Shown: in pieces, positions 32,901-40,528 of the stretch
Layout: every line of letters starts with the position of its first letter
Position numbering within the stretch: the stretch's first letter is position 1
DNA from: Nitzschia sp. pyKryTriq1
Lineage: Eukaryota; Bacillariophyta; Bacillariophyceae; Bacillariales; Bacillariaceae
Direction: 5' to 3'
Assembly (NCBI GenBank): GCA_956465555.1
Contig: OY101115.1
Coordinates: 3,658,001 to 3,722,000 of the forward strand
Length of the DNA stretch: 64,000 bases
Program-made: the position numbers and the translations under genes
The notes under the pieces: generated by a model
The model's database searches: none
Seen by the model: the letters and a program-made list of their open reading frames with translations, nothing else
Told to the model about the DNA's origin: nothing

Positions 32901-33740
32901 TTTGTGACATTGGTGACACACGTCCGTCTTTTGCCATTTCGGACGCGGAAAGGGGTTCGGCACTAGCGCTCGGGCCCTGGCAAAGTCGAAATCTTCTTCG
33001 TCCTCTTCCATCCCTTCTTCCATAATACCCCGAGTACCCTCATTTTCGTCATCATCACTCAAGTACGTTCTCCATTCTCGGACCAGTTGTCGATCCGTCC
33101 AGTTCAAACTTGAAAAGGGGGGCAGTTCCGACTCATTAAATGGAAAGGTAGAATTGCTGCTCGAAGAGAGAAAGATTCCTCCCGCATTGTTCCCCATATC
33201 GCTGTATTTGCGATGTTTTCGAGACTTGGAGTACGACAGACGGGCCGTATAATAAATGCGACGCCAGGACGACGAGAGAAGCTCTCGCGCCGCCGCTGGC
33301 AGTACTTGAGACGACATTTCCTTCCAACTAGGAGATGGATGGGTATTCCCCACCACTTGCATGGGTGGCGGAGCGTAGTGTGCCGCCGCCGCTGCTGCTA
33401 CCAAAGGAGTGTGATGGTGTATTTGTCTGGCTGCGGCGCCGGAAGAAGAAAATGACGAGGAAGAATCAGTGGATCGTACCGGAAACCTCACATCATCGAA
33501 AGTACTCGAAGCGCTATCTAAAGAAGCAGTAGGAAGGTCCGCTTCATTCGTGCCATGGTCATAGATACTAACGTCATTCTCAGTAGCACAAGACGAAGAA
33601 CAACCATAACCATTGTTCTCAAACCAAGAAGTGGGAGGAGGCACGAACGGTTCGTCCTCGCTCTCTACTTCTTCCTCCTCGTGCTGGGACATGGTGCTTC
33701 TTATCCTTTCCTCCCTTCTCAGCACTGACTGTACGAGCAT
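29925..33740 (-). CDS. Class 3 (DAG-lipase-like) lipase with FYVE-type zinc fingers on both sides
   Basis: Single exon, 1271 aa from the Met at 33740 (MLVQSVLRRE); the next Met at 33692 (MSQHEEEEVE) is also plausible. The frame stays open up to 34163, but that part translates GTAC repeats and is not counted. Order: acidic/Ser-rich N-terminus; FYVE-like finger with CHQCHKPF, RLRHHCRMCG and RVCDQC (about 255-315); the alpha/beta-hydrolase lipase core with VCLAIRGTATIQDVITDI and the serine elbow ITGHSLGGG at about residue 728; an Asp in YGTPSCVDAKLADSV and a candidate His/Asp in VLHDDVFPRLTP; an acidic linker; and a second finger near the C-terminus (CCCCANRF, KHNCRSCGGLVCDPC, RACDRC). FYVE fingers bind PI3P on endosomes, so an endosomal lipid hydrolase is inferred. 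Confidence 0.85.
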   Translation of the reverse strand: MLVQSVLRREERIRSTMSQHEEEEVESEDEPFVPPPTSWFENNGYGCSSSCATENDVSIYDHGTNEADLPTASLDSASSTFDDVRFPVRSTDSSSSFSSSGAAARQIHHHTPLVAAAAAAHYAPPPMQVVGNTHPSPSWKEMSSQVLPAAARELLSSSWRRIYYTARLSYSKSRKHRKYSDMGNNAGGIFLSSSSNSTFPFNESELPPFSSLNWTDRQLVREWRTYLSDDDENEGTRGIMEEGMEEDEEDFDFARARALVPNPFPRPKWQKTDVCHQCHKPFGPTRLRHHCRMCGFSFCQSHSSSSHKLPHLGYDPEVPERVCDQCKRTLEDQNLAERVAWRLARCRDYSEGQLTPYFEMGLDSASEVALRITKAAIAMAKSIPLGAQATVAVETVDVLRKHGLHGIYGIMLRQEFLAAADLLRRALGINKTSWPLSVHELSAAIFYALAQHRAMRGLHPEREEIIHTLRSPSLRHQPYPCSRDLGSRNTVRTTVPAVIDNFAMSALSFHNNPVIDQTDTYNPEVSTLEHLNEAFDLPLHDPRQRSPTNKAEDPSLPQHSPGFAPVCDPVPDSALSSLIFYAPIALNFVYAAKEVDMQLLAAQQGWRLLYAYLEQDYDSEKITDRPASAMFLHQENKTVCLAIRGTATIQDVITDIRQIPVPFPDQEPTDSGNSSVEKEDDWTNVFRGQGVALCGMASAAVNLFREHVDALTYFAKLGYRIRITGHSLGGGVATMIGVLVMRHFERDKELARVLPLGKNNSVEESSLLRVYAYGTPSCVDAKLADSVDSFVTTVVLHDDVFPRLTPTSCRGLLKHLLHIRETWVKTHIEEDLRAVGERAKTVWAPKFRQSFTLGSTSSSTTIKKYCKKQFQKGKKKLLSVTEKISRVDSQNVGDCIDDKNAYADAESQESDPSDWGERFFVPVTESLSHSLDTTYEDENDHEAEERDDSNAESQPKLLLEFLGGVDNDAEGLVIDGEEFFDSEDNLIESDGEESVSTDCFRDPLNITPEEPLIVSDSWSIEPENNVSSPGQNSDDDKSDEAGPAAVVLEETPLPRMFVPGRIIHVYSHRGVYKAVFVPRTFRELRRISLAGNMLSDHTTKCYYEGLLEVLTARLAPEIPPKWSAFDEDDTCCCCANRFTWASTSNSEAQEARDKHNCRSCGGLVCDPCAKNRVPIPSIGLTVPVRACDRCYNDMGGHSVASSSLTSSFLALDDFEHYSQDDTSSPGRFSAATGQDNEIRTKERPERKREKRSLIVDELASRMHTSALTSCS

Positions 33741-34511
33741 ATGAGAGGGGATGAAGGGCACCGCAGCTTGTTTGTGTTTCAAGAGAGATACGGTATGCGA
33801 AGAATCAATCGTCAAATTATTTGTTCTATGATGCTGTTCTTGGCGGCGGGTCTTGCATGTTGCAGGTTGCACGCAGCAATACAGTACGTAATGGTAATGT
33901 ACCGGTACGTACCGGTACCTGGTACTGTACGAGTACTTGTACCCGGTACCTGGTAGAGTATTTGTACCAGCACCAACGAACTTGGACGCGACGACTGCTG
34001 GGCGGCCGCGTTGTTGTCGCGTTGGGAGTTGGGAGTTGAAAATCAGGCGGACCAATGAGAGAAGGCAAACACGCGAGGGGTGACGCCGCGCGTGTGCAAA
34101 AAATAATGTGAGCCGCCTAGCATGCAAGCTCGAAGATTTTTTGCTGAGAGGTCTCCTCCACATGTTTCATTTTTAGGCGAATGTACTTTTCGTCCTTCCG
34201 TCGCTGCTGCGATGATGGAAGCAAACGGTACCGTACACGTACCGGTACCAGGTACCAGTACCAGGTACAGTAACGATCTACCCCTTCGCGGACACAGTCC
34301 TGGCCACTACTGGCCACTGGCCACAGTTTTACTCTCCTCATTTCAACCAATTCAACAACTCTATGTACCGGTACAGACTCCTCCTCCTCAGCATCTTTCA
34401 TCTTGGAACTTGCATCATAGACTAGTATCACCGATCAAAACCATAAATCCACTCGCACGCACACACACAAGTGAGAGGCAACATTCATCCCTTCGGCTTG
34501 TCTCAAGAAAC
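33741..34511. promoter_or_regulatory. Bidirectional promoter region with GTAC palindromes
   Basis: About 770 bp between the divergent lipase and dsRBD/PPR genes. Two dense clusters occur: 33890-33960 (TGTACCGGTACGTACCGGTA and following) and 34225-34275 (ACGTACCGGTACCAGGTACC and following), plus TGTACCGGTACAG near 34364. Both strands happen to be open here, giving two head-to-head frames that overlap at 34122-34163, but the translations are repeats of Val-Pro/Gly-Thr/Tyr-Arg and look non-coding. Confidence 0.5.
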
Positions 34512-37500
34512 ATGCAGCGATGGTTGCGGAACACGTTGAATACTAATGGTACTGGTACATCGAGAAGTGGGAAGCTGCCGTCGTTGTGGAATCCTGGTCA
34601 TCGTCGTCGGCTACCGACAAGTTCCCATCCATGCTCCGCTTATTCTCCAAGCTACCACTCTCGGCCACTGTCATCCCTGGTCCGACCCTTCAGCATGCGA
34701 TTTCCCAATAGCAGGAATGCTAGGACGCGGATACGGCATTTTTCAGTGTCAGGGGCTGGGGCCAATCAGAACAATAATGCTGAGGATCCGGCAATAACCC
34801 CACCGACGACCGGTGTGGTGGCAGTGGATATCGACACAGAAAATAAGAATGACGAAGAAGAAAATTTTGGCATGGATAACAATGAACAAGATGAAGAAGA
34901 AGATGACGGCGGTGAGGATGACGATGTGGAGGACGATCCATTTTTAGAAGAATCAGTTGCAGCGACGAGGCTGGTGTTTCGAGAGAATTTAAACAATTGG
35001 TATCGCGTCAACTTCGACGTTTCTCTGAGCGACGCTTTTGTCACAGTGCCGGCGCCACCTTCCGAAGACTACCCGACAGGAATACGATGGACCTCCACTT
35101 TTGTTTGTCCTATTACCAACCATGAAGTCAAAGGGGAGTACCTCCCGGGTATACCCGACCCGAAAGGCTCTTTTGAAACCAAAAAGTTGGCCAGTCAAGC
35201 AGCTGCCTTGCAGGCTATGAATTTCTTTTGTCCCATCGAAGAAAAGGCATCCGACGAGGCGATGACCCAACAAGGAGCCAAGCTGGCACGGAAAAAGCTT
35301 CAATTGCATTACATGAAAGAGCACAAGATCGTTTTGACAGACAATTTATTTCATCCCCAAAAGGTTGGTCTTTCTGGGAAGAAAAAAGGGGGAACTTGGT
35401 GGACTTGCTCGTTTCAGTGTCCTGTTGAGGGGAATGTTTTTCCGGCCATGGAACTTGCGGAGCATGAAGCTCGTGACCTACTAGAGGATGGTCAGATATG
35501 GTATCGTCGCAAAGGACACGCGATCCAAGCGGCATGCGAACGTGTACTCAAGGACATCACAACCGACAACGCGGGCATTCAAGTCGAACAAGGCATTTAC
35601 TCTGGCAGCTTGTCGACAGAGCCACTAACGCAATGGTATCGTACTAATCATGATTTGGATTTGACCAACGAAAATTTTGTTGTCACTACGGGAAGCTGGA
35701 AAGGATCTGGCGGTAACCTTTGGACAGCGACGTTCATTTGCCCCATTATGGGAGATCGGTATGATTCAGGTGAAATTTTGCGAATGCCTCGCGTATCGAA
35801 CGAAGGGGGTATCCAATGGTACAAAAGGAAAAATGACGCAATGACTGCTGCTGCTTTACATGCGTATGATGCACTGGTGTTTCGTACCACCGGTAAAAAT
35901 CAGCCACGTTTTTGCCGCGAAGACCCCTCGGGAAAGGATACAGGAATATATGATAGTGAGGAGAATGTGACTGTGATAAAAGAGAATGACGAGAAGATGG
36001 CTGTACGGTCCACACCACATATCGATGAGATCACTTTTATCGCAGACGACGACGAAGATAAAGACACAAACGTTGATCAAGAAATTACAGAAACCGATGA
36101 AGAGGATGAGGATGACTACATTGTCGAATTTGTACCTCAGAGGATAGGCGAGTCATTTGGTGGTACCACTGCATCGTCTACCCTTGATCTGGTTGTTGAA
36201 ACATGGATCCATTCCAGTCGACCTGGAAACAAGATCCCAACAAATATTACAGCACAGCCCGTGTGGACGACAAATACTTCCAAACAGATACGAGCAGAAG
36301 CCATTGAACGAGCTCACGCCTGGGTTTCTCAGCAGCAAGAAGTAGCACTGAACAGACAAAGTGAGAATACTAGCTTTGACAGGATCGGCACGCCGAGTAG
36401 TCGAACAATCGCAAAGATGCTCATTCGGGCACTGGCGCGTGCCAATCGAGCAGTCTCGGAAGAGAATGAACCATCAGGCATCGAAGAAGCTGCCAAGTCG
36501 ATTATTGACTTCTTATTTTCGTCACCGGCAGCACTTCCAGATGCAGATTGCTTCGCACTCTATATTCAGTGCTTAGAAGGACGTGGTGCGGCCAAAAATG
36601 CTGCAACTATATTTGATGCCATGAAACTAGGGACAACACTTGATGGTCATATCCTGCCACGTCCCAACACAGATGTATTCAATAGTCTCATTCAGCGAAA
36701 AGCTGAGTCCCTCATTAGGACGGACCTCGTCGAACTCGAGGGAGTGAAAGTCAACAAGGAGACGTTTCTTTCGTGCCTTTCTGCTGTTGCCCATGCTACC
36801 GGACAGGGAGGATTTGGTTTTGACAGCCAGTACATACTGGACTGCATCCAAGAGATGAAGGTCAGGGGAGGAGGCAATGACCCATCGTTGAAGGTGGATA
36901 TTGACGTTTACAATGCTCCGATGCGCTGGAACGGGAACGTGGGCGATGCTTTGTTATCTCGCCCGTACACTCGACCCATTGCCTGGGACGGACTGAATAA
37001 GTCGTTCGAATCGAGAGAGGACATTGGCATTCAGAATGAGCTTAATGACAACCATCCCGCAATAAGGGAAGCCCAAGCCATCGAGAATTGGTTTCGTTCT
37101 ATCGATGCCCAAGCCTTCGGATCTTACGTCCGACCAAACATTGAAACCTACGAAAGCGCTATTCAGGCATGGATCCGTACCCAGACTTCCAAGGGACTCG
37201 ACCATGCCGAAAAAATCCTTGAATTGCTCTGCAGTAAACAAAACGAAGAATTGAAGATCCGCTCCCAGACGATACACCCGTTTATCGCTGCGTTGGCCCA
37301 TGTGGGTGACTATGATAGAGTTGACAAATGGATTCAAAAGCTCGCAGAAAATGGTCAGATTTTTTACGATAGTAGGCTACGGGCTGCTCCTATTCTGGCT
37401 CGAGTCGCGTCCAAAAAAGGTCACGACTCAACAGGAGAAAAATGCTTGCTCCTCCTGCAGGAGGCAGTTGACGAGGCCAAACTGGATGGTAGTATGATTG

Positions 37501-38345
37501 TAGAGGCTCAATCATTCGCAATGGTCATCGATGCGTTCCGCAATCAAACCACAGATAATATCAATATGGAGAGAATCACTATTGATAGCTGTTTGGGTAT
37601 CCAACGAACGATTGAACTATTCGACGAATTCTTGGCATCGTTGATCGGTTTCTCGGATAGTGACCGACTCGTTCAACAGCTTCATCTCATGCATTTCGCC
37701 CCTACGATCTATGCATCGGCTTTTTCTGCACTACGAGACCTGAGATCAGAGGCAGACGCCTCTCTTCCACAGTATTTGGAATGGCTGGAGAGATTTCTTC
37801 GACGAGCTGGAGAACACAGTGTGCTGTCGGAGAACCTTCACGAACAATCGCCCCATGTCGGCCTAGTGGATGGACAGCCAATAAATGAGGACGGTTATTC
37901 CTACAGCTTCGAAAGGGTACTGCGTGTAAAGGCTGGCATTTCGTGGCAGGATTACTTTAATTCCATGGTACATGATATCTCCCAGATGTATCCCTGGGAA
38001 GAGGAGCGATCTATTGAGCTGGTGCGACTTTTAGTTCTGGCCTCAAGCTTACTTCAACGAGACGGAAATGATATCCAGCTCAGGGCAAGAAATTCCACGA
38101 ATTATCTGGACGAGATTCATATTGAACATACCAACCCTCTTGTTGCGCAGATGAGAAAAGAATTTGGCAATGTCGTTTCCCATCAATTTGTTGGTAGAAG
38201 GAGAGACAACTTGTCCCCTAGGAAGTCAGGAGATCCCAAGGAAAAGGCTCGCATTGCACACGAGAATCGGCGAAGGAAACGCAAGGAAAAAGTTTGCAAA
38301 AAGCCAACTCAACGTCCTCGGAAACGAGTAGCTCAACCAGCCTAG
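34512..38345 (+). CDS. Putative mitochondrial RNA-binding protein: three dsRBD-like repeats plus PPR-like helices
   Basis: Single exon, 1277 aa from the Met at 34512; the open frame extends to 34122 through non-coding-looking repeats. The first 85 residues (MQRWLRNTLNTNG...) are rich in Arg, Ser, Pro and almost free of Asp/Glu, as in a mitochondrial presequence. After an acidic stretch come three similar units at about 150-240, 259-350 and 370-458. Each has a helix with [WH]Y at its end (NNWYRVN, QLHYMKE, TQWYRTN), a strand pair with W-T-[SC]-x-F-x-CP (RWTSTFVCP, WWTCSFQCP, LWTATFICP) and a C-terminal Ala-rich helix (KLASQAAALQAM, KGHAIQAACERV, KNDAMTAAALHA). This resembles a double-stranded-RNA-binding fold. 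From about 670 on, helical pairs such as DCFALYIQCLEGRGAAKNAATIFDAM and ETYESAIQAWIRT look PPR-like. The C-terminus is strongly basic. Function is inferred: organellar RNA processing or translation. Confidence 0.72.
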   Translation: MQRWLRNTLNTNGTGTSRSGKLPSLWNPGHRRRLPTSSHPCSAYSPSYHSRPLSSLVRPFSMRFPNSRNARTRIRHFSVSGAGANQNNNAEDPAITPPTTGVVAVDIDTENKNDEEENFGMDNNEQDEEEDDGGEDDDVEDDPFLEESVAATRLVFRENLNNWYRVNFDVSLSDAFVTVPAPPSEDYPTGIRWTSTFVCPITNHEVKGEYLPGIPDPKGSFETKKLASQAAALQAMNFFCPIEEKASDEAMTQQGAKLARKKLQLHYMKEHKIVLTDNLFHPQKVGLSGKKKGGTWWTCSFQCPVEGNVFPAMELAEHEARDLLEDGQIWYRRKGHAIQAACERVLKDITTDNAGIQVEQGIYSGSLSTEPLTQWYRTNHDLDLTNENFVVTTGSWKGSGGNLWTATFICPIMGDRYDSGEILRMPRVSNEGGIQWYKRKNDAMTAAALHAYDALVFRTTGKNQPRFCREDPSGKDTGIYDSEENVTVIKENDEKMAVRSTPHIDEITFIADDDEDKDTNVDQEITETDEEDEDDYIVEFVPQRIGESFGGTTASSTLDLVVETWIHSSRPGNKIPTNITAQPVWTTNTSKQIRAEAIERAHAWVSQQQEVALNRQSENTSFDRIGTPSSRTIAKMLIRALARANRAVSEENEPSGIEEAAKSIIDFLFSSPAALPDADCFALYIQCLEGRGAAKNAATIFDAMKLGTTLDGHILPRPNTDVFNSLIQRKAESLIRTDLVELEGVKVNKETFLSCLSAVAHATGQGGFGFDSQYILDCIQEMKVRGGGNDPSLKVDIDVYNAPMRWNGNVGDALLSRPYTRPIAWDGLNKSFESREDIGIQNELNDNHPAIREAQAIENWFRSIDAQAFGSYVRPNIETYESAIQAWIRTQTSKGLDHAEKILELLCSKQNEELKIRSQTIHPFIAALAHVGDYDRVDKWIQKLAENGQIFYDSRLRAAPILARVASKKGHDSTGEKCLLLLQEAVDEAKLDGSMIVEAQSFAMVIDAFRNQTTDNINMERITIDSCLGIQRTIELFDEFLASLIGFSDSDRLVQQLHLMHFAPTIYASAFSALRDLRSEADASLPQYLEWLERFLRRAGEHSVLSENLHEQSPHVGLVDGQPINEDGYSYSFERVLRVKAGISWQDYFNSMVHDISQMYPWEEERSIELVRLLVLASSLLQRDGNDIQLRARNSTNYLDEIHIEHTNPLVAQMRKEFGNVVSHQFVGRRRDNLSPRKSGDPKEKARIAHENRRRKRKEKVCKKPTQRPRKRVAQPA

Positions 38346-38854
38346 CTAGAGGAAGAGTCGACACAGCTGCTTTAGAATAATACTTGTGCCTACCTTGTTG
38401 TACTCGTATTCCCGGGAAGGGGGTCGGAGTCCAGAAAATGAGCTTATTCGTCGGGTTCCTACAGTACATCATATCGTGACTGGTACTTGCATTGTACTAG
38501 AGAGAGGCGACCCATCTTTACGTCTATATTCACTCTCTATTCTACCTAAGTAGAGTAGGGAGAGTAGAGAAAGCGAGGGTAGAGATAAGTACGTGTCGTA
38601 GAAGACGGGCCCAGCATGCGCTTTTTTCCTTGCCTGCGAATTAAACCCGTCTGTGGTTCGCTCGTGCGACAGGACGAGGCAGCGGCGCATGCAGCAGCAA
38701 GGTCTCCTTGGCAGCAGCGCATCTCCGGAGGTCATCCGGAGGCCGAGCAAGATGACCAATTTTTGGAAGTCCCTGCCTACCGCCGGTAAGCAAGTCCATT
38801 CAAATGATGACGTCACTAATGAATGGGACATTTAAAATCGACCCTCGCTAGCTC
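38346..38854. other. Intergenic, 5' of the inverted-repeat element
   Basis: About 510 bp. Contains a CTCTCTATTCTACC/TAAGTAGAGTAGGGAGAGTAGAG low-complexity run near 38531-38575. No gene recognised. Confidence 0.5.
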
Positions 38855-39054
38855 GGGGAGGGGTTACATGCCAGCGCTCTTTGTACGTACGTCAACCGGA
38901 CACACGTCTATCCGTCGTCCGGGGAGAACCTTCGCTCGCTCTCTCGGTTCTCCCTCCCGCCGACCAGAAATAAAACACAAGACAGCAGAAACACAAGAGA
39001 GTGACGAGACAGCACAACACAAGAAAGGGACCCACAAACAGAAAATAACACATC

Positions 39055-39423
39055 ATGGATATTCAAACTCTCTCTCAGTTGCTTGAATCTGAGGATAGGT
39101 GGGCACCCACCAGCCTTCCCATCAGTGTGCATGAAGACATTGATCCCAGCAGTAGTCCAGCGGTAGTGGTAGATCTTGTGCAATGCGTTGGAGCGGAAGA
39201 ACAACAGGGTCGTGCGATCTCCTGGATTAATGATGTACGTACACAACCACTAGGTGCATATGCGACTATGCGCATATGCGTTTCCTATGCGCATATGCGC
39301 ATATCCCCGCATATTCGAGTTCTCATATGCGCATATGCGCATATGCGTTTCCTATATGCGCATTTGCGCATTCTTATATGCGCATATGCGCATATGAGAA
39401 CTCGAATATGGGGGGGATGTTGA
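39055..39423 (+). pseudogene. Possible gene start trapped inside the inverted-repeat element
   Basis: An open frame of 122 codons. The first 60 residues (MDIQTLSQLLESEDRWAPTS onward, to about AISWINDV) look like normal protein. The rest translates the GCGCATATGC repeat and is not protein-like. AATGAT|GTACGTAC near 39230 could be a splice donor, in which case only a first exon is present. The left 138-bp arm would then be its promoter and 5' leader. I do not recognise the family. It may be a truncated gene copy or a still-used first exon; no downstream exon is evident before 40528. Confidence 0.35.
39305..39414. repeat. Nested palindrome built on GCGCATATGC
   Basis: Arms of about 40 nt, 39305-39344 and 39376-39414, are inverted copies with about one mismatch and a loop of about 31 nt. 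Each arm joins ATATTCGAGTTCT (or its complement) to three CATATGCG units. Similar GCGCATATGCGTTTCCTAT segments occur at about 39268-39287 and 39332-39354. The DNA could form a long hairpin or cruciform. Confidence 0.85.
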
Positions 39424-39607
39424 CCATGATGGTGTGCTGTTGTGGTTGTAGCGACTTGTGTTTTTTTTTGTTTCTGCTGTCTTGTGTTTTATTTCTGGTC
39501 AGCGGGAGGGAGAACCGAGAGAGCGAGCGAAGGTTCTCCCCGGACGACGGATAGACGTGTGTCCGGTTGACGTACGTACAAAGAGCGCTGGCATGTAACC
39601 CCTCCCC

Positions 39608-40528
39608 ATCTTCGGTCATCCTTTACGAGTACCCGCCTTGATCGATGAGTTATATTTTTCTTCGCGTTCTTTTTCGACGGGAAAGGACTGCCCCTAAGTG
39701 TGACGCAACCAAGTCCCCAGTGGCGTCAGCCCACACACCGTATAGCCCAACGGGACCGACCTTAGCCCACCAATACTCTTGTCTAGTACGGCGCATCGTA
39801 CGTACCGGTATCATACCGGTACCGCGTACCGCACCGGGCCCCGGCGCACGACGCACTACCTACACTACCTACACTACCTGGTACTGGTACCGGTAAAAGG
39901 AGACTTTCAACTTGCTTTTACTGTGCAAGTACATACTTTTCTGCGTCATTAGAAAGCAAGGAGAACGTACTTCATACCGGTGTGTAGTACAGTACAAGTA
40001 CAGTACAGTAGTATTGCCAGGTATTGGTACTCCATTGACATTTTTACCTTAATTGATATTTTGCTTGCTTTGACATTTTTAATTAGACCATTTCTGCTAA
40101 AATGGTTATGATTGGGTAAACTGCTTTCTTGGAGTCTGACGTGGCGTGAAAGTCATCGAGAAAGAAGTTTTGAGAATTTCTGTTGGGCAAACTTCAATCA
40201 TCACACACTACTACCCGTACTGTACTATCTCCCTAAGTGTCACGCAGAACTTCTCTCCAATAAAATCACATCAAACGAAGTGTCGAGATAACGCACTTCG
40301 GCCGTGTTCGTCTCGTCGTTGCTTTATCCCACTAATTATTTTGTCACACGACGACGGCAATTCAGCATCTCTTCACTACGAGTACTCTCTACTAGAGTAG
40401 TATTTCGCAGTCGGTAGTTGCAAAGCATAAGAAGAGTACCGCATTCTCACAAAGAAAAAGGACGAAGAGTTAGAATATCTTGCCTGCATTCCTGGTAGAG
40501 AAACTCAAAACTTTGACAAGCACTTGCG
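39608..40528. other. Intergenic, upstream of the adenylyl cyclase
   Basis: About 920 bp. GTAC-family clusters at about 39796-39898 (CGTACGTACCGGTATCATACC, CTACACTACC repeats, GGTACTGGTACCGG) and about 39975-40030 (ATACCGGTGTGTAGTACAGT). No gene recognised; it should hold the cyclase promoter. Confidence 0.5.

Larger units (their letters stand above)
38855..39607. mobile_element. 753-bp inverted-repeat (foldback) element, class unknown
   Basis: Two 138-bp arms, 38855-38992 and 39470-39607, are inverted copies that I align with one mismatch (C versus T inside CTCCCGC[CT]GACC). They begin with GGGGAGGGGTTACATGCCAG and enclose 477 bp. I see no target-site duplication and no transposase. The interior holds a short open frame (39055) and a nested palindrome (39305-39414). 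It could be a foldback transposon, a MITE without clear TSD, or an inverted duplication of a promoter and 5' UTR. Confidence 0.7.

Noticed and set aside
33741-34163. Upstream extension of the lipase reading frame to 34163
   Set aside because: It translates GTAC palindromes into Val-Pro, Tyr-Arg and Ser-Thr repeats; the conserved protein starts well downstream, so I set the start at 33740.
34122-34511. Upstream extension of the dsRBD/PPR frame to 34122
   Set aside because: Same repeat-derived residues, and an organelle presequence fits the Met at 34512.
38855-39607. Target-site duplication around the inverted-repeat element
   Set aside because: Flanks CTAGCTC (left) and ATCTTCG (right) do not match, so I claim no TSD or transposon class.
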